A stretch of 59,396 nucleotides of DNA, taken from contig NZ_CCAS010000025.1 in assembly GCF_000612625.1 (NCBI RefSeq), forward strand, positions 1 through 59,396, in the 5' to 3' direction. Positions 43,358 to 52,098 of this stretch are shown in pieces (position 1 is the first letter of the stretch; each line of letters starts with the position of its first letter). The DNA comes from Neobacillus jeddahensis. GTDB taxonomy: Bacteria > Bacillota > Bacilli > Bacillales > Cytobacillaceae. The notes beneath the pieces are model-generated. The model was not told where the DNA came from. It saw only the letters and a program-made list of their open reading frames with translations, and made no database searches. The translations under genes were made by a program, and so were the position numbers.

Positions 43358-43559
43358 CCAACATCGCCCCCTTCCCTCGAAGATGCGTTTTTTGGAGTAC
43401 TCACTATATCCTATTCAAAATTTCTATAAACATGACCTTAATGTTGGAAATGAATAGGCATCATGCAAATGACGGCAACTCCCTTTTCTGACGGAACTCT
43501 CGCTTCTTTAATCGAATCGCGTTCCCATTCAGACATTTCCAAAAAAAGCCATATTAAAA

Positions 43560-43582
43560 GCCACCAGAACCGTCCCCCTGGC
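43560..43582. repeat. REP element, single reverse copy
   Basis: GCCACCAGAACCGTCCCCCT then GGC, followed by a tandem partial copy TACCCCTGGCTA. The partial copy overlaps the 3' end of the PrsW gene and encodes its last residues. Confidence 0.85.
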
Positions 43583-44643
43583 TACCCCTGGCTAACCTTC
43601 TTTTCCCCTATCTCCTTAAGTCCAGCACGGATCAGTAGAAAGACGGCGATCCAGGAAGCCACCGTCAAAAAGATCTGCCCAAAGGGAAACATACCGGTTA
43701 TCGGAGTATCCCATAGAGCATGCATCAGCACAACTAACAGAAAGACCCGTAGAAATTTAACTTTGACTAACATATTCAGCTTAAATGGTTGGTCCCCTTG
43801 TACCCGGCAAAAAGCCGCACCTGTCAGGGCTGCCCAGGCAACATGACCGCCCGGAGCTAAAAGCCCGCGCCAAAGGATTGTGATATACAGATTTTGGGCA
43901 TCCCCGGACATGAGCGACCTTAGCGCATATCCAGCTGTCTCAAATGCGGCAAAACCCGCGCCAACCGCTGCACCCATAAGCAGTCCATTCAGAATATACT
44001 TGTATTTTCGGAATCGAACAAAACTAATGACTGTGATCGCTTTAGCTAGCTCCTCGGCAATGCCAATCGTAATCGGATTAATATTATTTTTCAAAATATC
44101 GAAAAACACGAGTGCGACTAACATCGACAGCATTCCACCAATTAACCCAACAAAAATGACTCGATAAAAGGCAATATTTTGCGGCGCATTCATCTCCCAG
44201 AAGAAAATTAACGTTGTCAACGGGACCGCAAATGCCCCAACAAGGATCAGTCCCGGAATAAAGTTCACGTTTCTAAAATAATCGACGCCTATGTAAAATC
44301 CGGCGAAGGCAAGAAGTGCAAAGATGAACACCCTTGCAAAAAGCCACGGCTTGGGCCATGTATCGGTTACTTCCGAAATTTTCGGCGTCGTCAGGGCCGT
44401 TCCAACGATAAAAAGCCGTTCGGCTTCCAGTTCACTATGATCGCGGAAAACACGGGAAAAGATGTTTTGAAATTTGGGTTCAATCGATCGTTCCATTCGT
44501 GGAACCATATCAACATAATGGGCAAACTCATAAAACATGCTGTTTTCGTCCACTTGCGCGTTATTTTTAACAAACGTTTCGCCACAATTTAAGCAGAACT
44601 TTACTCCATCTGGATTTGTATAGACACATTGCGGGCATTTCAA
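43582..44643 (-). CDS. PrsW family intramembrane metalloprotease
   Basis: About 353 residues. A zinc ribbon at the N-terminus (CPQC...CLNC) is followed by about eight membrane helices. PrsW motifs are visible: AEELAKAITVISFVRFRKY with the EE pair, then AFETAGYALRS and VLMHALWDT with a conserved His. The family includes the site-1 protease for RsiW in Bacillus subtilis. The start is placed at the TTG at 44643, with AGGTGGGGGG 7 nt upstream, directly before the zinc ribbon; a longer frame to 44715 lacks such a site. The last residues SQG come from a REP-derived duplication. Confidence 0.9.
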   Translation of the reverse strand: MKCPQCVYTNPDGVKFCLNCGETFVKNNAQVDENSMFYEFAHYVDMVPRMERSIEPKFQNIFSRVFRDHSELEAERLFIVGTALTTPKISEVTDTWPKPWLFARVFIFALLAFAGFYIGVDYFRNVNFIPGLILVGAFAVPLTTLIFFWEMNAPQNIAFYRVIFVGLIGGMLSMLVALVFFDILKNNINPITIGIAEELAKAITVISFVRFRKYKYILNGLLMGAAVGAGFAAFETAGYALRSLMSGDAQNLYITILWRGLLAPGGHVAWAALTGAAFCRVQGDQPFKLNMLVKVKFLRVFLLVVLMHALWDTPITGMFPFGQIFLTVASWIAVFLLIRAGLKEIGEKKVSQG

Positions 44644-44698
44644 CAGACGTCCCCCCACCTGATTCAATTTATCATCGATGACCTTATTGGAGGTGAAA

Positions 44699-44824
44699 AT
44701 GTTTGAAGCGGACACTCACTTTATTTTTCTACCAATAAAGGATCCTCCACATGAGTATGCCCAACTATTGGAAATCTATTTGAAGTTACCATGGGGACGG
44801 TTCTCCTGGCTCATATCGGATTAG
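44699..44824 (+). pseudogene. Possible small gene interrupted by a REP unit
   Basis: An ATG at 44699 with GGAGGTG at ideal spacing opens a 41-codon frame beginning MFEADTHFIFLPIKDPPHEY. After about 31 codons it runs into the REP core, where the last residues (WGRFSWLISD) are read from repeat sequence. A related string, AAATCTATTT...TTACC, occurs both at 44772 just before the repeat and at 44902. The frame may be a gene truncated by REP insertion, or a chance frame. No family is recognised. Confidence 0.35.
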
Positions 44825-44983
44825 GTCCAGACACTAAAACAGTGCATAGTCATTAACGACAACCTACCGGCAACGGCAGTTTCCAACACTAAAAATCTAT
44901 TTTTAAGCTTACCTCAGATAGGGAAAGTAAAGACAATTCAATTCCTCTTCAGCTAAAAAAGCCACCAGAACCGTCCCCCTGGC
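44788..44983. repeat. REP pair with expanded spacer
   Basis: Forward copy 44788-44810 and reverse copy 44961-44983 separated by 150 bp. The spacer begins TCATATCGGATTAGGTCCAG, like the short units, then continues with about 110 bp of extra sequence. It lies just downstream of the HAAS gene stop (44992). Confidence 0.85.
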
Positions 44984-44991
44984 TCCCCTGC

Positions 44992-45645
44992 TTAGCGAAT
45001 CAACGTCCTCCGCTCGTTCTTAGCACTCTTCTTGTTCAAAAACAGCAAGGTGAAAAACTGTCTGGCAAGCAGGTAGGCAAAGGCCCCAATCGGGATCGCG
45101 AACAAATCAAGCCACAAACCTTCCGGATAGTGGTCTGGATGGTTGATCAATGCTCGAGACTGGATCGCCCCAAATAGTAAGGATGGGACCAAAAAGAACA
45201 GCCACGGATTGCGAAGCCATTTCACATTAATCTGCTGGTTAAGCGCTTCGTACAGCGTCTCAGCTGCCACAGCTATAAACACAACGATAAAGAATCCCCC
45301 TATCACACTTTCGCCTGGGAGGGTATTGTCAAATTCCGGATGGTAAAATTCCATCGTAGCATACGAGACCAAACATAAAAACACGGTGACAAAGAAGACA
45401 CTCCAGACAAAACGCACAATCTTCAATAGAGGAAACATCGCCCGCTTCAGTTCCTGATTTATGCTTCGCTCATTACCGAAGGAGTGGATGGCCTGAATGA
45501 CTGCTTCATCTTCAGAATATCCGTTCATCATCAGATCATTTCGATGCTCCACAAGATGGGCATATAACTCCTCGTGCATTTCCTCCCTTTCCTCCTGAGG
45601 CAAGTCGGCTAAAATCTGTTGCAAATATCGCTCCAGTTCGTTCAT
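44992..45645 (-). CDS. HAAS-domain (DUF1700-like) membrane protein
   Basis: A 217-residue protein. The N-terminal cytoplasmic helical domain (MNELERYLQQILADLPQEER with EELYAHLVEH) is the HAAS domain found next to PadR regulators, followed by four membrane helices. It overlaps the PadR gene by 4 bp (ATGA). In other systems HAAS proteins bind or signal to PadR-type regulators, so the two likely form a regulatory pair. A REP unit starts nine bases after its stop. Confidence 0.88.
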   Translation of the reverse strand: MNELERYLQQILADLPQEEREEMHEELYAHLVEHRNDLMMNGYSEDEAVIQAIHSFGNERSINQELKRAMFPLLKIVRFVWSVFFVTVFLCLVSYATMEFYHPEFDNTLPGESVIGGFFIVVFIAVAAETLYEALNQQINVKWLRNPWLFFLVPSLLFGAIQSRALINHPDHYPEGLWLDLFAIPIGAFAYLLARQFFTLLFLNKKSAKNERRTLIR

Positions 45646-45968
45646 GCTAATCCCCCTAACGTTCGATCAATTAACAGATTAATTTGCTTCCAGTTCTTGA
45701 CCTTTTCCGAAAGTAGTTTTTGTCCTGTTTCTGTAATCGAATAATATTTCCGTCTTGTGCCATCAGGCTGCTGGCTCCAATAGGAGGTTACACAGTCTTT
45801 ATTCTCTAAGCGCTTTAACGCCGGGTATAAGGTGCCCTCATTCATGTGGTAGGCATCCTCGCTTAAAATGCGTAACTTCTTGGTCATTTCATATCCATAA
45901 CAATCACTCTCAACTAACAAAGACAGCAATAGAATCTCAATGCTCCCCTTCAGTAATTCTCTATCCAT
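45642..45968 (-). CDS. PadR family transcriptional regulator
   Basis: A 108-residue winged-helix protein starting MDRELLKGSIEILLLSLLVE, with YGYEMTKKLRILSEDAYHMN and the recognition region EGTLYPALKRLENKDCVTS, then GTRRKYYSITETGQKLL, all typical of PadR. The start is the ATG at 45968, with GGAGGAG upstream; a longer frame to 46037 would run across the operator. A long inverted repeat lies just upstream and probably binds it. It is coupled to the HAAS gene. Confidence 0.92.
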   Translation of the reverse strand: MDRELLKGSIEILLLSLLVESDCYGYEMTKKLRILSEDAYHMNEGTLYPALKRLENKDCVTSYWSQQPDGTRRKYYSITETGQKLLSEKVKNWKQINLLIDRTLGGLA

Positions 45969-45992
45969 AAAATCTCCTCCAAATATTGCTAG

Positions 45993-46030
45993 TAACATTG
46001 TATAACAATGTACCTTGTTATACAATGTTA
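45993..46030. promoter_or_regulatory. PadR operator with 16-bp perfect arms
   Basis: TAACATTGTATAACAA (45993-46008) and its exact inverse TTGTTATACAATGTTA (46015-46030) flank a 6-nt centre, between the divergent PadR gene and the gene at 46067. Confidence 0.88.
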
Positions 46031-46066
46031 TTAGCAAAATAAATACAATTGACAGGAGGCGCTATT

Positions 46067-46369
46067 GTGGACGGACTAATTTGGATAATTATTCTGCTTT
46101 TACTCACCTTGATCAACACTGCAGCCATACAGTTACACAAAAGAAACAAACTGCATTTTTTCTGGTCAGGGATCGGTATCGGGATCCTTGGACCCATTCT
46201 AGCGTTTTCCATCGGTGCCGTCTTTGTGAAAATTGATCATAGTCAGGGTGGCACGGGCGAAGGTGGAGCAATTACAGCGGCCTTTATCGGACTGATCATT
46301 ATTGGAAATGGGGTTATTTACCTTATCATCGGGCTTATTTCAAAAATAGTGAGCTGGGTTAGGGGATAA
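46067..46369 (+). CDS. Small three-helix membrane protein
   Basis: About 100 residues with three hydrophobic helices (LIWIIILLLLTLINTAAI, FFWSGIGIGILGPILAFSIG and GLIIIGNGVIYLIIGLISKI) and a short Gly-rich loop. The GTG at 46067 has AGGAGG 7 nt upstream, which decides the start over an earlier ATG at 46049. It is divergent from PadR-HAAS and shares the palindromic operator, so it is likely a PadR target. No family is recognised. Confidence 0.75.
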   Translation: MDGLIWIIILLLLTLINTAAIQLHKRNKLHFFWSGIGIGILGPILAFSIGAVFVKIDHSQGGTGEGGAITAAFIGLIIIGNGVIYLIIGLISKIVSWVRG

Positions 46370-46375
46370 CAGGAG

Positions 46376-46441
46376 GACCACGGGGACGGTTCTTGTGGCT
46401 TTTTTTGAAGTAAATGTTGCCACCAGAACCGTCCCCCCGGC
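46376..46441. repeat. REP pair before DoxX copy 1
   Basis: Forward copy 46376-46399 (CCACGGGGACGGTTCTTGTG) and reverse copy 46419-46441 across 20 bp. A decayed copy ACACCCCAGCAC follows. The reverse copy touches the 3' flank of the DoxX duplication. Confidence 0.88.
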
Positions 46442-46453
46442 ACACCCCAGCAC

Positions 46454-46487
46454 AAAAAAAAGAGCGGAAACGATGAAGTTTCCACTC
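46454..46487 (-). terminator. Terminator of DoxX copy 1
   Basis: On the minus strand GAGTGGAAAC and GTTTCCGCTC pair around TTCATC, followed by TTTTTTTT. The same terminator follows DoxX copy 2. Confidence 0.9.
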
Positions 46488-46504
46488 GGCAGTTTTTATA
46501 GGAA

Positions 46505-47014
46505 CTACACACGTGCTGTGTTTTCTTTATGATTACGTCCAGCAGCCATGTATTTACGTACATATGGCATTGCGTAACGATCTAAACCGAATTTACCAGC
46601 ATTGGCACCTGCAACTAATACGAAGATAGCTAACAGAATCATTTGTCCATTTGTACTTACTGTACCACTGAATAAGAAAGAGAAATTCATGACCATTCCC
46701 ATTAAAGTGGCAAAGTTAGTAAGCAGGCCTAAGATTAATGCGATTCCGACTAACACTTCGCCCCATTGCACTAAGAAAGAAAATAGTTCCGCATTTGGCA
46801 ATGCCACATGTTCTAAAAATGCTGCCCACCAGCCTTGAACGGCTGGGTGATCTCCAGTACTAGAAGCAATCGCGCCCTTTAAGAATCCACTTGCATCAAA
46901 TCCACCGCCAGTTAACTTTTCATAACCCGCATGAATAAATTGGTATCCAATATAAATACGAATGATAGCTAAAACCCCTGCAGCGATTTTATTCTTTCTT
47001 AAAAAGTTTAACAT
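46505..47014 (-). CDS. DoxX family membrane protein (copy 1)
   Basis: A 169-residue protein with four membrane helices and the DoxX hallmark IRIYIGYQFIHAGYEKLTGG. Members are subunits or relatives of thiosulfate:quinone oxidoreductase and of quinone- or thiol-stress proteins. A near-identical gene lies at 55986 (one residue differs near the C-terminus: HKEN versus HKED). The upstream region has a Rex/Fnr-type palindrome about 130 bp before the start, so expression probably depends on redox state. AGGGAGATGG precedes the ATG. Confidence 0.92.
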   Translation of the reverse strand: MLNFLRKNKIAAGVLAIIRIYIGYQFIHAGYEKLTGGGFDASGFLKGAIASSTGDHPAVQGWWAAFLEHVALPNAELFSFLVQWGEVLVGIALILGLLTNFATLMGMVMNFSFLFSGTVSTNGQMILLAIFVLVAGANAGKFGLDRYAMPYVRKYMAAGRNHKENTARV

Positions 47015-47147
47015 CTTACTCCATCTCCCTTTGGATGATATTGACTTAATATTTGATTGTTCACTATTTCACATTGTTCTTTACAAGATCTTGTTTGTTT
47101 CTTACTACACTTACATATTATCACCTTTTTTAAGTTAAAAAAGCCTC

Positions 47148-47165
47148 TTGTGATGTTATTCACAA
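47148..47165 (-). promoter_or_regulatory. Rex/Fnr-type box upstream of DoxX copy 1
   Basis: TTGTGATGTTATTCACAA matches the Rex consensus with one mismatch and the Fnr pattern TGTGA-N6-TCACA exactly. A further palindrome ACAAGATCTTGT (about 47087-47098) is conserved upstream of both DoxX copies. Confidence 0.65.
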
Positions 47166-47222
47166 AATAGCAACAAAGTCTTGACGTTAATGTGAACGAC
47201 TTGGGCCAGGTGGCCAGTGGTG

Positions 47223-47334
47223 GCCACGGGGACGGTTCTCATGGCTCAAATGAGATCCGTTCCCATGACCTGTTTCATTTCCAAAATCGTCCATCGCCTT
47301 TAACCAAAAGAGCCACCAGAACCGTCCCCCCGGC
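47223..47334. repeat. REP pair with 66-bp spacer
   Basis: Forward copy 47223-47245 and reverse copy 47312-47334. The spacer (TCAAATGAGATCCGTTCCCA onward to TTTAACCAAAAG) is clearly homologous to that at 52578-52643, so the whole unit of about 112 bp is repeated. Partial tandem copies GGCCAGGTGGCCAGTGGT lie upstream. The reverse copy ends 5 bp from the SNF2 stop codon. Confidence 0.9.
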
Positions 47335-47338
47335 TCAT

Positions 47339-50300
47339 CTAGATCCCCAAGATTTCTCTTATATCCTGTTCGGTTATTCTGGATATTTCTTGGTCATTTT
47401 GTTCTATGACTGTTTCGATGAGTTCTTTCTTGCTTTGCTGTAGTTTATACATTTTTTCCTCGATGGTCCCTTGTGTGATGAGGCGAATCACCTGGACAAC
47501 CTTTTTCTGCCCCATCCGATGCGCTCGCCCTGTTGCCTGCTCTTCCACCGCCGGGTTCCACCACAGATCGTACAAGATGACCGTATCCGCCCCAGTTAAA
47601 TTCAATCCTGTATTCCCAGCCTTCAAGGAAATAAGAAAAATGTCACATTCCCCGCTATTAAAACGATCCACCAATTGTACGCGCTGCTTTGAAGCCGTTT
47701 GTCCATCTAAATAAAAGAAAGAGATGCCCTTACTCTCCAAAGTTTCACCGATGACACGTAACATACTCGTAAATTGCGAGAAAATGAGTAATCGTCTCCC
47801 ATTTTCAAGGGCATTCACGACAAGCTCCATTAATTGTTGGAGTTTGCCGGAATCTCCCTTATAATCATCTAAAAATAAAGACGGGTGACAGCACACTTGA
47901 CGGAGCCTTGTTAAACCAGCAAGAATTTTCATCCGGCTTTTTTGAAACCCTTCTCCTTGCAGGGAATCCGTTGTTTCCGCCTTTATTTTTTCCAAATAAG
48001 CCAGATACAGTTCCTTTTGCGGTTTTGTCAGCTCAGACACATGGACCGTCTCAATTTTATCCGGCAATTCCTTTAACACATCTTTTTTCACCCTCCGTAG
48101 TAAAAAGGGACGAATCATTCTGGCTACCTTTTCCGCAGACAATTGGCGAAAGGCCTTTTGGCTCGGAAAAAAATCTGGCATAATGGTCTGGAAAATAGAC
48201 CAAAGCTCATCAATCGAATTCTCAATCGGCGTGCCACTAAGGGCAAAACGAGTATCAGCACGGAGCTCTCGTACTGCTTTCGCCGTTTTGGTAGCATAAT
48301 TTTTGATCGCCTGCGCTTCATCTAAAATAAGCGTTCGAAACTCATGCTGCTGATAAAAGTCACTATCCTGGCGCAAGGTAGGATAAGAGGTGATCCAAAT
48401 ATCAGGAGGCGTGGCACACTGGAGCATGTCCAACCGCTCTTGAGGGGATCCAATGATGACTTCCACACGTAAGGATGGAGCAAATTTCGCAAGTTCATTT
48501 TTCCAATTATAGACGAGAGAAGCAGGCGCTAAAATAAGGGACGGCTTACTTTCCACAAGCTTCTCTTTATCTGCTAGTAGTAACGCGATACTCTGCAGCG
48601 TTTTCCCTAATCCCATATCGTCTGCAAGAATCCCACCAAGCCCATAATATTTCAGAGTACTTAGCCATTGAAATCCATAGTTTTGATAGTCTCGTAGCTC
48701 AGCCTTCAAAGAACGAGGAACCGCAAATTCCAGCTCTTCCGGATTTTTAAGACGCGTAAGCAATTGACGAAACGCTTTCCCGTACTTCGCCTTATTTCCT
48801 TTACCTCCTCCAACTAGTTCCTCAAGCTCGATTCCTCTGTAAAGCGGAAGACGTACAGACTCTTGTTGCAATTGCGACGATTTAATGTTGAGATCATGAA
48901 GGAGATGGTGAATCGTTTGGAAATCTTCTGATTCTAGCGACACAAATGCCCCGCTTGGCAATCGATAATATCTCTTTTTTTCAACGACATTTCGCAAGAT
49001 ATCGTAAAGATCCTCTTGCTTGATTCCTTCCATGTCAAATCTAACTTCTAACCAATTGCCCGAGGCGTCCATATCGATATGGGTCACTGGGGCATGCTGC
49101 TCAGGTTGAAGGAGTAATTTCACAGGTTTTGTCAAGAAAATCTCTACCTTATCCTCCAATCGAGGAAGAGTTTCATATAGAAATTCAAAAATCTGTTCTT
49201 CTCCCTCTACATAGAGCAATGGTCCATTGGATCGAAGTGTGCTAGATTCGATGATCTTGCTTATCCACTGTTCCTTTTCTGTATCTCTTAATAAAATAGG
49301 AGCGTCCTCTGATTTTATTGTATTTTGCCTAAAAGGATTGATCGTCTCTTCTCCGTACTGATATTCCAGCGTCACTTGGACTAACTCATCGATATAATCA
49401 ACGTACAGCTTGGCTTGCAGCGGCCATTTCATTATTTTCGAAGAGATACTTTCAGCAATTTTAAGCTTTCCCACCCTCTCCATCATCGGGACGACGGAAG
49501 CGAGAAGCGGCTCAAGCTGATCATGACTAATCGGAATGACAGGGGTATTCGCCCGTTGTATAAGTTTTTTACATTCCTTCACAAAATTTTGTTGCACGGG
49601 TGAAAGCTTATACAAGCCATTCTCCTTTACCACATAACCATACAGGTCCAGATATTCAATATTTTCAAAAGCGGATACATCTAATTGAAAGGCTTCCTTC
49701 TTCCCAAGCTCTAGCTGAAAGGTATAGGGTAATTCCCCTTTATGAAGTTTAAACTGTTGATACGAGGTACCCCTATTTCGAAATTCCATTGGTCGTCCCA
49801 CTAGTTTTTCCAGAAGTTGATCAGCCATGATCGGGGAAATGGTAATGGTACGAGCATCAGATGACATTCCAAGTTGAGCGTACGACGATTGCAGGTTTCG
49901 ATAGATTTCTTCATAGTTTACAACCTCATGCAAAAGATCAATCACTTCTTGATCCTGTTCCATAAAGGTATAGGCAGTTGGATCATACGTGAAGTTTTTC
50001 GTAAAAGGGTACTCTTGTTTTTGTTTAATTGCCTGAAGGAAATCGACTAGATTTTTTACCACATACGTTCGCTTGTGCCCCACCTTCATCTCTAATGAGA
50101 GAACGATGTTTCGGTATGTATTGCGAAGACTGCAGACCCACTCCACCATCAGCGGCTGTTTTTCTATCAGATCCTTTTGGGGCATGTGTTCATGCTGTTG
50201 GTTTGTGAACGTGTGAATAAACTGATTCGTAAGCTGCTTCACATAGGCCGATTGTCTTTCTTGCTGCTGCCTAACTAACTCATCTTGCTGCCGCTTAAGC

Positions 50301-50629
50301 TCCTGTTGTCTTGCCTGCAACCAATCTTTTTGAGAAAAATCCTGACCTTCCGTTTCTTGGAGTTTGATCATAACGGCTACAACATGCTTACATTCCTCGT
50401 CATAGCGTTGAAAGGCAGGACAATTACACTCCCACTTAAAGCCACTCGCATCTTCCTTTACCACTACCCGGTACCGCCCTGTCCCCAGAACTACCGCGGA
50501 CCATGCCTCTTGTTCAGAATCGTAAGTTAATTCTATTACTCTTCCTTGGGTGTAATAGCGATGTCCCTTCTGATAGTTCGACCGAGAGAACAAACCTTTT
50601 ACATCTGAAGCAGTTAATGAAAGGGCCAT
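47339..50629 (-). CDS. SWIM-SNF2 family helicase-like ATPase
   Basis: A 1096-residue protein. A SWIM zinc finger lies near residues 68-88 (CNCPAF...ECKHVV), followed by a long middle region of the bacterial SNF2-associated type. The SNF2 ATPase then begins with Walker A ADDMGLGKTLQSIALLLA (about 670) and a DEAQ Walker B box (LILDEAQAIKN, about 770). The C-terminal helicase domain has LISLKAGNTGLNLTGAD and TGRAHRMGQKK (about 1035). Such proteins are dsDNA translocases that remodel protein-DNA complexes; the cellular role is not established. GGAGGG precedes the ATG. It is alone, with REP units downstream. Confidence 0.95.
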   Translation of the reverse strand: MALSLTASDVKGLFSRSNYQKGHRYYTQGRVIELTYDSEQEAWSAVVLGTGRYRVVVKEDASGFKWECNCPAFQRYDEECKHVVAVMIKLQETEGQDFSQKDWLQARQQELKRQQDELVRQQQERQSAYVKQLTNQFIHTFTNQQHEHMPQKDLIEKQPLMVEWVCSLRNTYRNIVLSLEMKVGHKRTYVVKNLVDFLQAIKQKQEYPFTKNFTYDPTAYTFMEQDQEVIDLLHEVVNYEEIYRNLQSSYAQLGMSSDARTITISPIMADQLLEKLVGRPMEFRNRGTSYQQFKLHKGELPYTFQLELGKKEAFQLDVSAFENIEYLDLYGYVVKENGLYKLSPVQQNFVKECKKLIQRANTPVIPISHDQLEPLLASVVPMMERVGKLKIAESISSKIMKWPLQAKLYVDYIDELVQVTLEYQYGEETINPFRQNTIKSEDAPILLRDTEKEQWISKIIESSTLRSNGPLLYVEGEEQIFEFLYETLPRLEDKVEIFLTKPVKLLLQPEQHAPVTHIDMDASGNWLEVRFDMEGIKQEDLYDILRNVVEKKRYYRLPSGAFVSLESEDFQTIHHLLHDLNIKSSQLQQESVRLPLYRGIELEELVGGGKGNKAKYGKAFRQLLTRLKNPEELEFAVPRSLKAELRDYQNYGFQWLSTLKYYGLGGILADDMGLGKTLQSIALLLADKEKLVESKPSLILAPASLVYNWKNELAKFAPSLRVEVIIGSPQERLDMLQCATPPDIWITSYPTLRQDSDFYQQHEFRTLILDEAQAIKNYATKTAKAVRELRADTRFALSGTPIENSIDELWSIFQTIMPDFFPSQKAFRQLSAEKVARMIRPFLLRRVKKDVLKELPDKIETVHVSELTKPQKELYLAYLEKIKAETTDSLQGEGFQKSRMKILAGLTRLRQVCCHPSLFLDDYKGDSGKLQQLMELVVNALENGRRLLIFSQFTSMLRVIGETLESKGISFFYLDGQTASKQRVQLVDRFNSGECDIFLISLKAGNTGLNLTGADTVILYDLWWNPAVEEQATGRAHRMGQKKVVQVIRLITQGTIEEKMYKLQQSKKELIETVIEQNDQEISRITEQDIREILGI

Positions 50630-50816
50630 GACTACCCTCCTTGTAAATTAGACGTTTATATTGTATTTCTAGTAATCACTCTCTTAATACCTCTACTATA
50701 ACCGAGGGGGAGAAATGACTCCATTTTTAATTAAAAAATTGCCCGCATTCTGATTCAAGAAGAAGGATCAGGATCGAACAGGAAAGTTGAACCATGAAGA
50801 AACCGGAAACCAACGC

Positions 50817-51302
50817 CTAAATCAACTCTTGCTTATTTCCATGAGAGACTGCCTCCAACTTACAGATCCATTTAAAATAGCCTAACAAGATCAAGAAAAG
50901 GATTGGATTTAGTCCAATAGAATACCAAAGCTTCCACCATCCGTAATGGAAAAAACCCCAAGGCTCCGGTAATAAAGTTACGAGCTCATAAACCAGACAG
51001 AAAATGACAAAGGCACTCATATACAATGCTTGTTTTTTTAGCTTTGCTTTGAATGGATAAAAATTTAAAAATATGATATTAACCGGTGAAACAAGAAAAA
51101 AATAGGCAGGTAACGATTCCCAATCTACTCCTTTTGAAAAATACCAGTACGCCCCGTATTTTAAGCTGATAAAAACATCAACTACAAATTGGAGTGAAAC
51201 TGAAAATATCCATACCTGTACCATTTGGCTTCTCGTTAATTGCTTTTTTACTTTTAAAGCAATAAAGTTAAAAATTAACACAGCTATCATGAGCCCGATC
51301 AT
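50817..51302 (-). CDS. CBO0543-like small membrane protein
   Basis: A 161-residue protein with about five helices. Conserved features seen in related proteins of this window are aromatic-rich stretches with W and P (PEPWGFFHYGWWKLWYSIGL) and a charged C-terminus. It resembles the CBO0543 family of unknown function. AAGGGG precedes the start. Similar small membrane proteins are encoded nearby at 51607, 52091 and possibly 54306. Confidence 0.75.
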   Translation of the reverse strand: MIGLMIAVLIFNFIALKVKKQLTRSQMVQVWIFSVSLQFVVDVFISLKYGAYWYFSKGVDWESLPAYFFLVSPVNIIFLNFYPFKAKLKKQALYMSAFVIFCLVYELVTLLPEPWGFFHYGWWKLWYSIGLNPILFLILLGYFKWICKLEAVSHGNKQELI

Positions 51303-51385
51303 TCAGAATGCCCCTTTAAGTTCACATAACACTAGAATTTACATTTATTTGAAATAACATACGTGGGCAGGAGTGGCCACTGGTG

Positions 51386-51532
51386 GCCACGGGGACGGTT
51401 CTCATGGCTCACTTAAGTTTCGCCTATGCCACCCCATTTTTTTGGCGGTGGCCGTTCCCGATAAGAAGAACCCATTTTTATACAGTTCTCGGAGAGGGAG
51501 GGAAAAAGAGCCAGCAGAACCGTCCCCATGGT
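51386..51532. repeat. REP pair with 100-bp spacer
   Basis: Forward copy 51386-51408 and reverse copy 51510-51532. A partial tandem copy GAGTGGCCACTGGT precedes the forward arm, much as at 47205. It lies between divergent genes. Confidence 0.85.
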
Positions 51533-51606
51533 TCTGCAATGCATATATCTTCATATTTTGAGCAAACTAGATTATTGATGAAAATAACTTCCAAGGTGAA
51601 CGCGAG

Positions 51607-52098
51607 ATGAATCTTGAAAGATGGATCTTAATTGGTATTACACTTCTATGTATTTTGGGCATCTGGAAATTAGTCCCCAGAGAACGAACAAGAGAAGCAT
51701 GGGTTTTATTTTTATCCATGCAAATTATTACATGGCCATCCGGCTTAATCGTTGTTGAAAATAATTGGATCGAATACCCAGTCCAACTTTTGCCCAAGTC
51801 AAATTATTATAATAAAGCCAGCTTTATCTTTGAATTTTTTCTCTTACCAGTGATCTCAATCATTTTCAGTCTGCACCATCCTAACACGAACAAAAAAGGA
51901 ACGCTCAGTTACTATCTATGTATTTCCAGCTTTTTAACAGGCTGTGAAGTTATTTTGGAACGGACGACAGACCTTGTTGAATATCATCAATGGAAATGGT
52001 ATTGGACCCTCATCACATTGATCGCCTCATTATATGTCAACGATAAATATTATCGTTGGTTTACAAAAAAAATGGGTAAGGTAGAAGAAAATGAATAA
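51607..52098 (+). CDS. CBO0543-like membrane protein
   Basis: A 163-residue protein with about five helices, beginning MNLERWILIGITLLCILGIW. The cytoplasmic end of helix 1 reads KLVPRERTREAW, and the later segment ILERTTDLVEYHQWKWYW recurs as IIEKTTSLLQFHHWNFFL in the next gene, so the two are paralogs. AAGGTG precedes the start. The following gene overlaps by 8 bp. No function is known. Confidence 0.78.
   Translation: MNLERWILIGITLLCILGIWKLVPRERTREAWVLFLSMQIITWPSGLIVVENNWIEYPVQLLPKSNYYNKASFIFEFFLLPVISIIFSLHHPNTNKKGTLSYYLCISSFLTGCEVILERTTDLVEYHQWKWYWTLITLIASLYVNDKYYRWFTKKMGKVEENE

Noticed and set aside
43463..43846. Plus-strand frame of 127 codons across the REP and PrsW 3' end
   Set aside because: It is antisense to PrsW, runs through a REP and resembles no protein.
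44644..44715. N-terminal extension of PrsW
   Set aside because: The TTG at 44643 has a strong AGGTGGGGGG and places the start directly before the zinc ribbon.
45969..46037. N-terminal extension of PadR
   Set aside because: It would translate the operator palindrome; the ATG at 45968 has GGAGGAG upstream and matches the family N-terminus.
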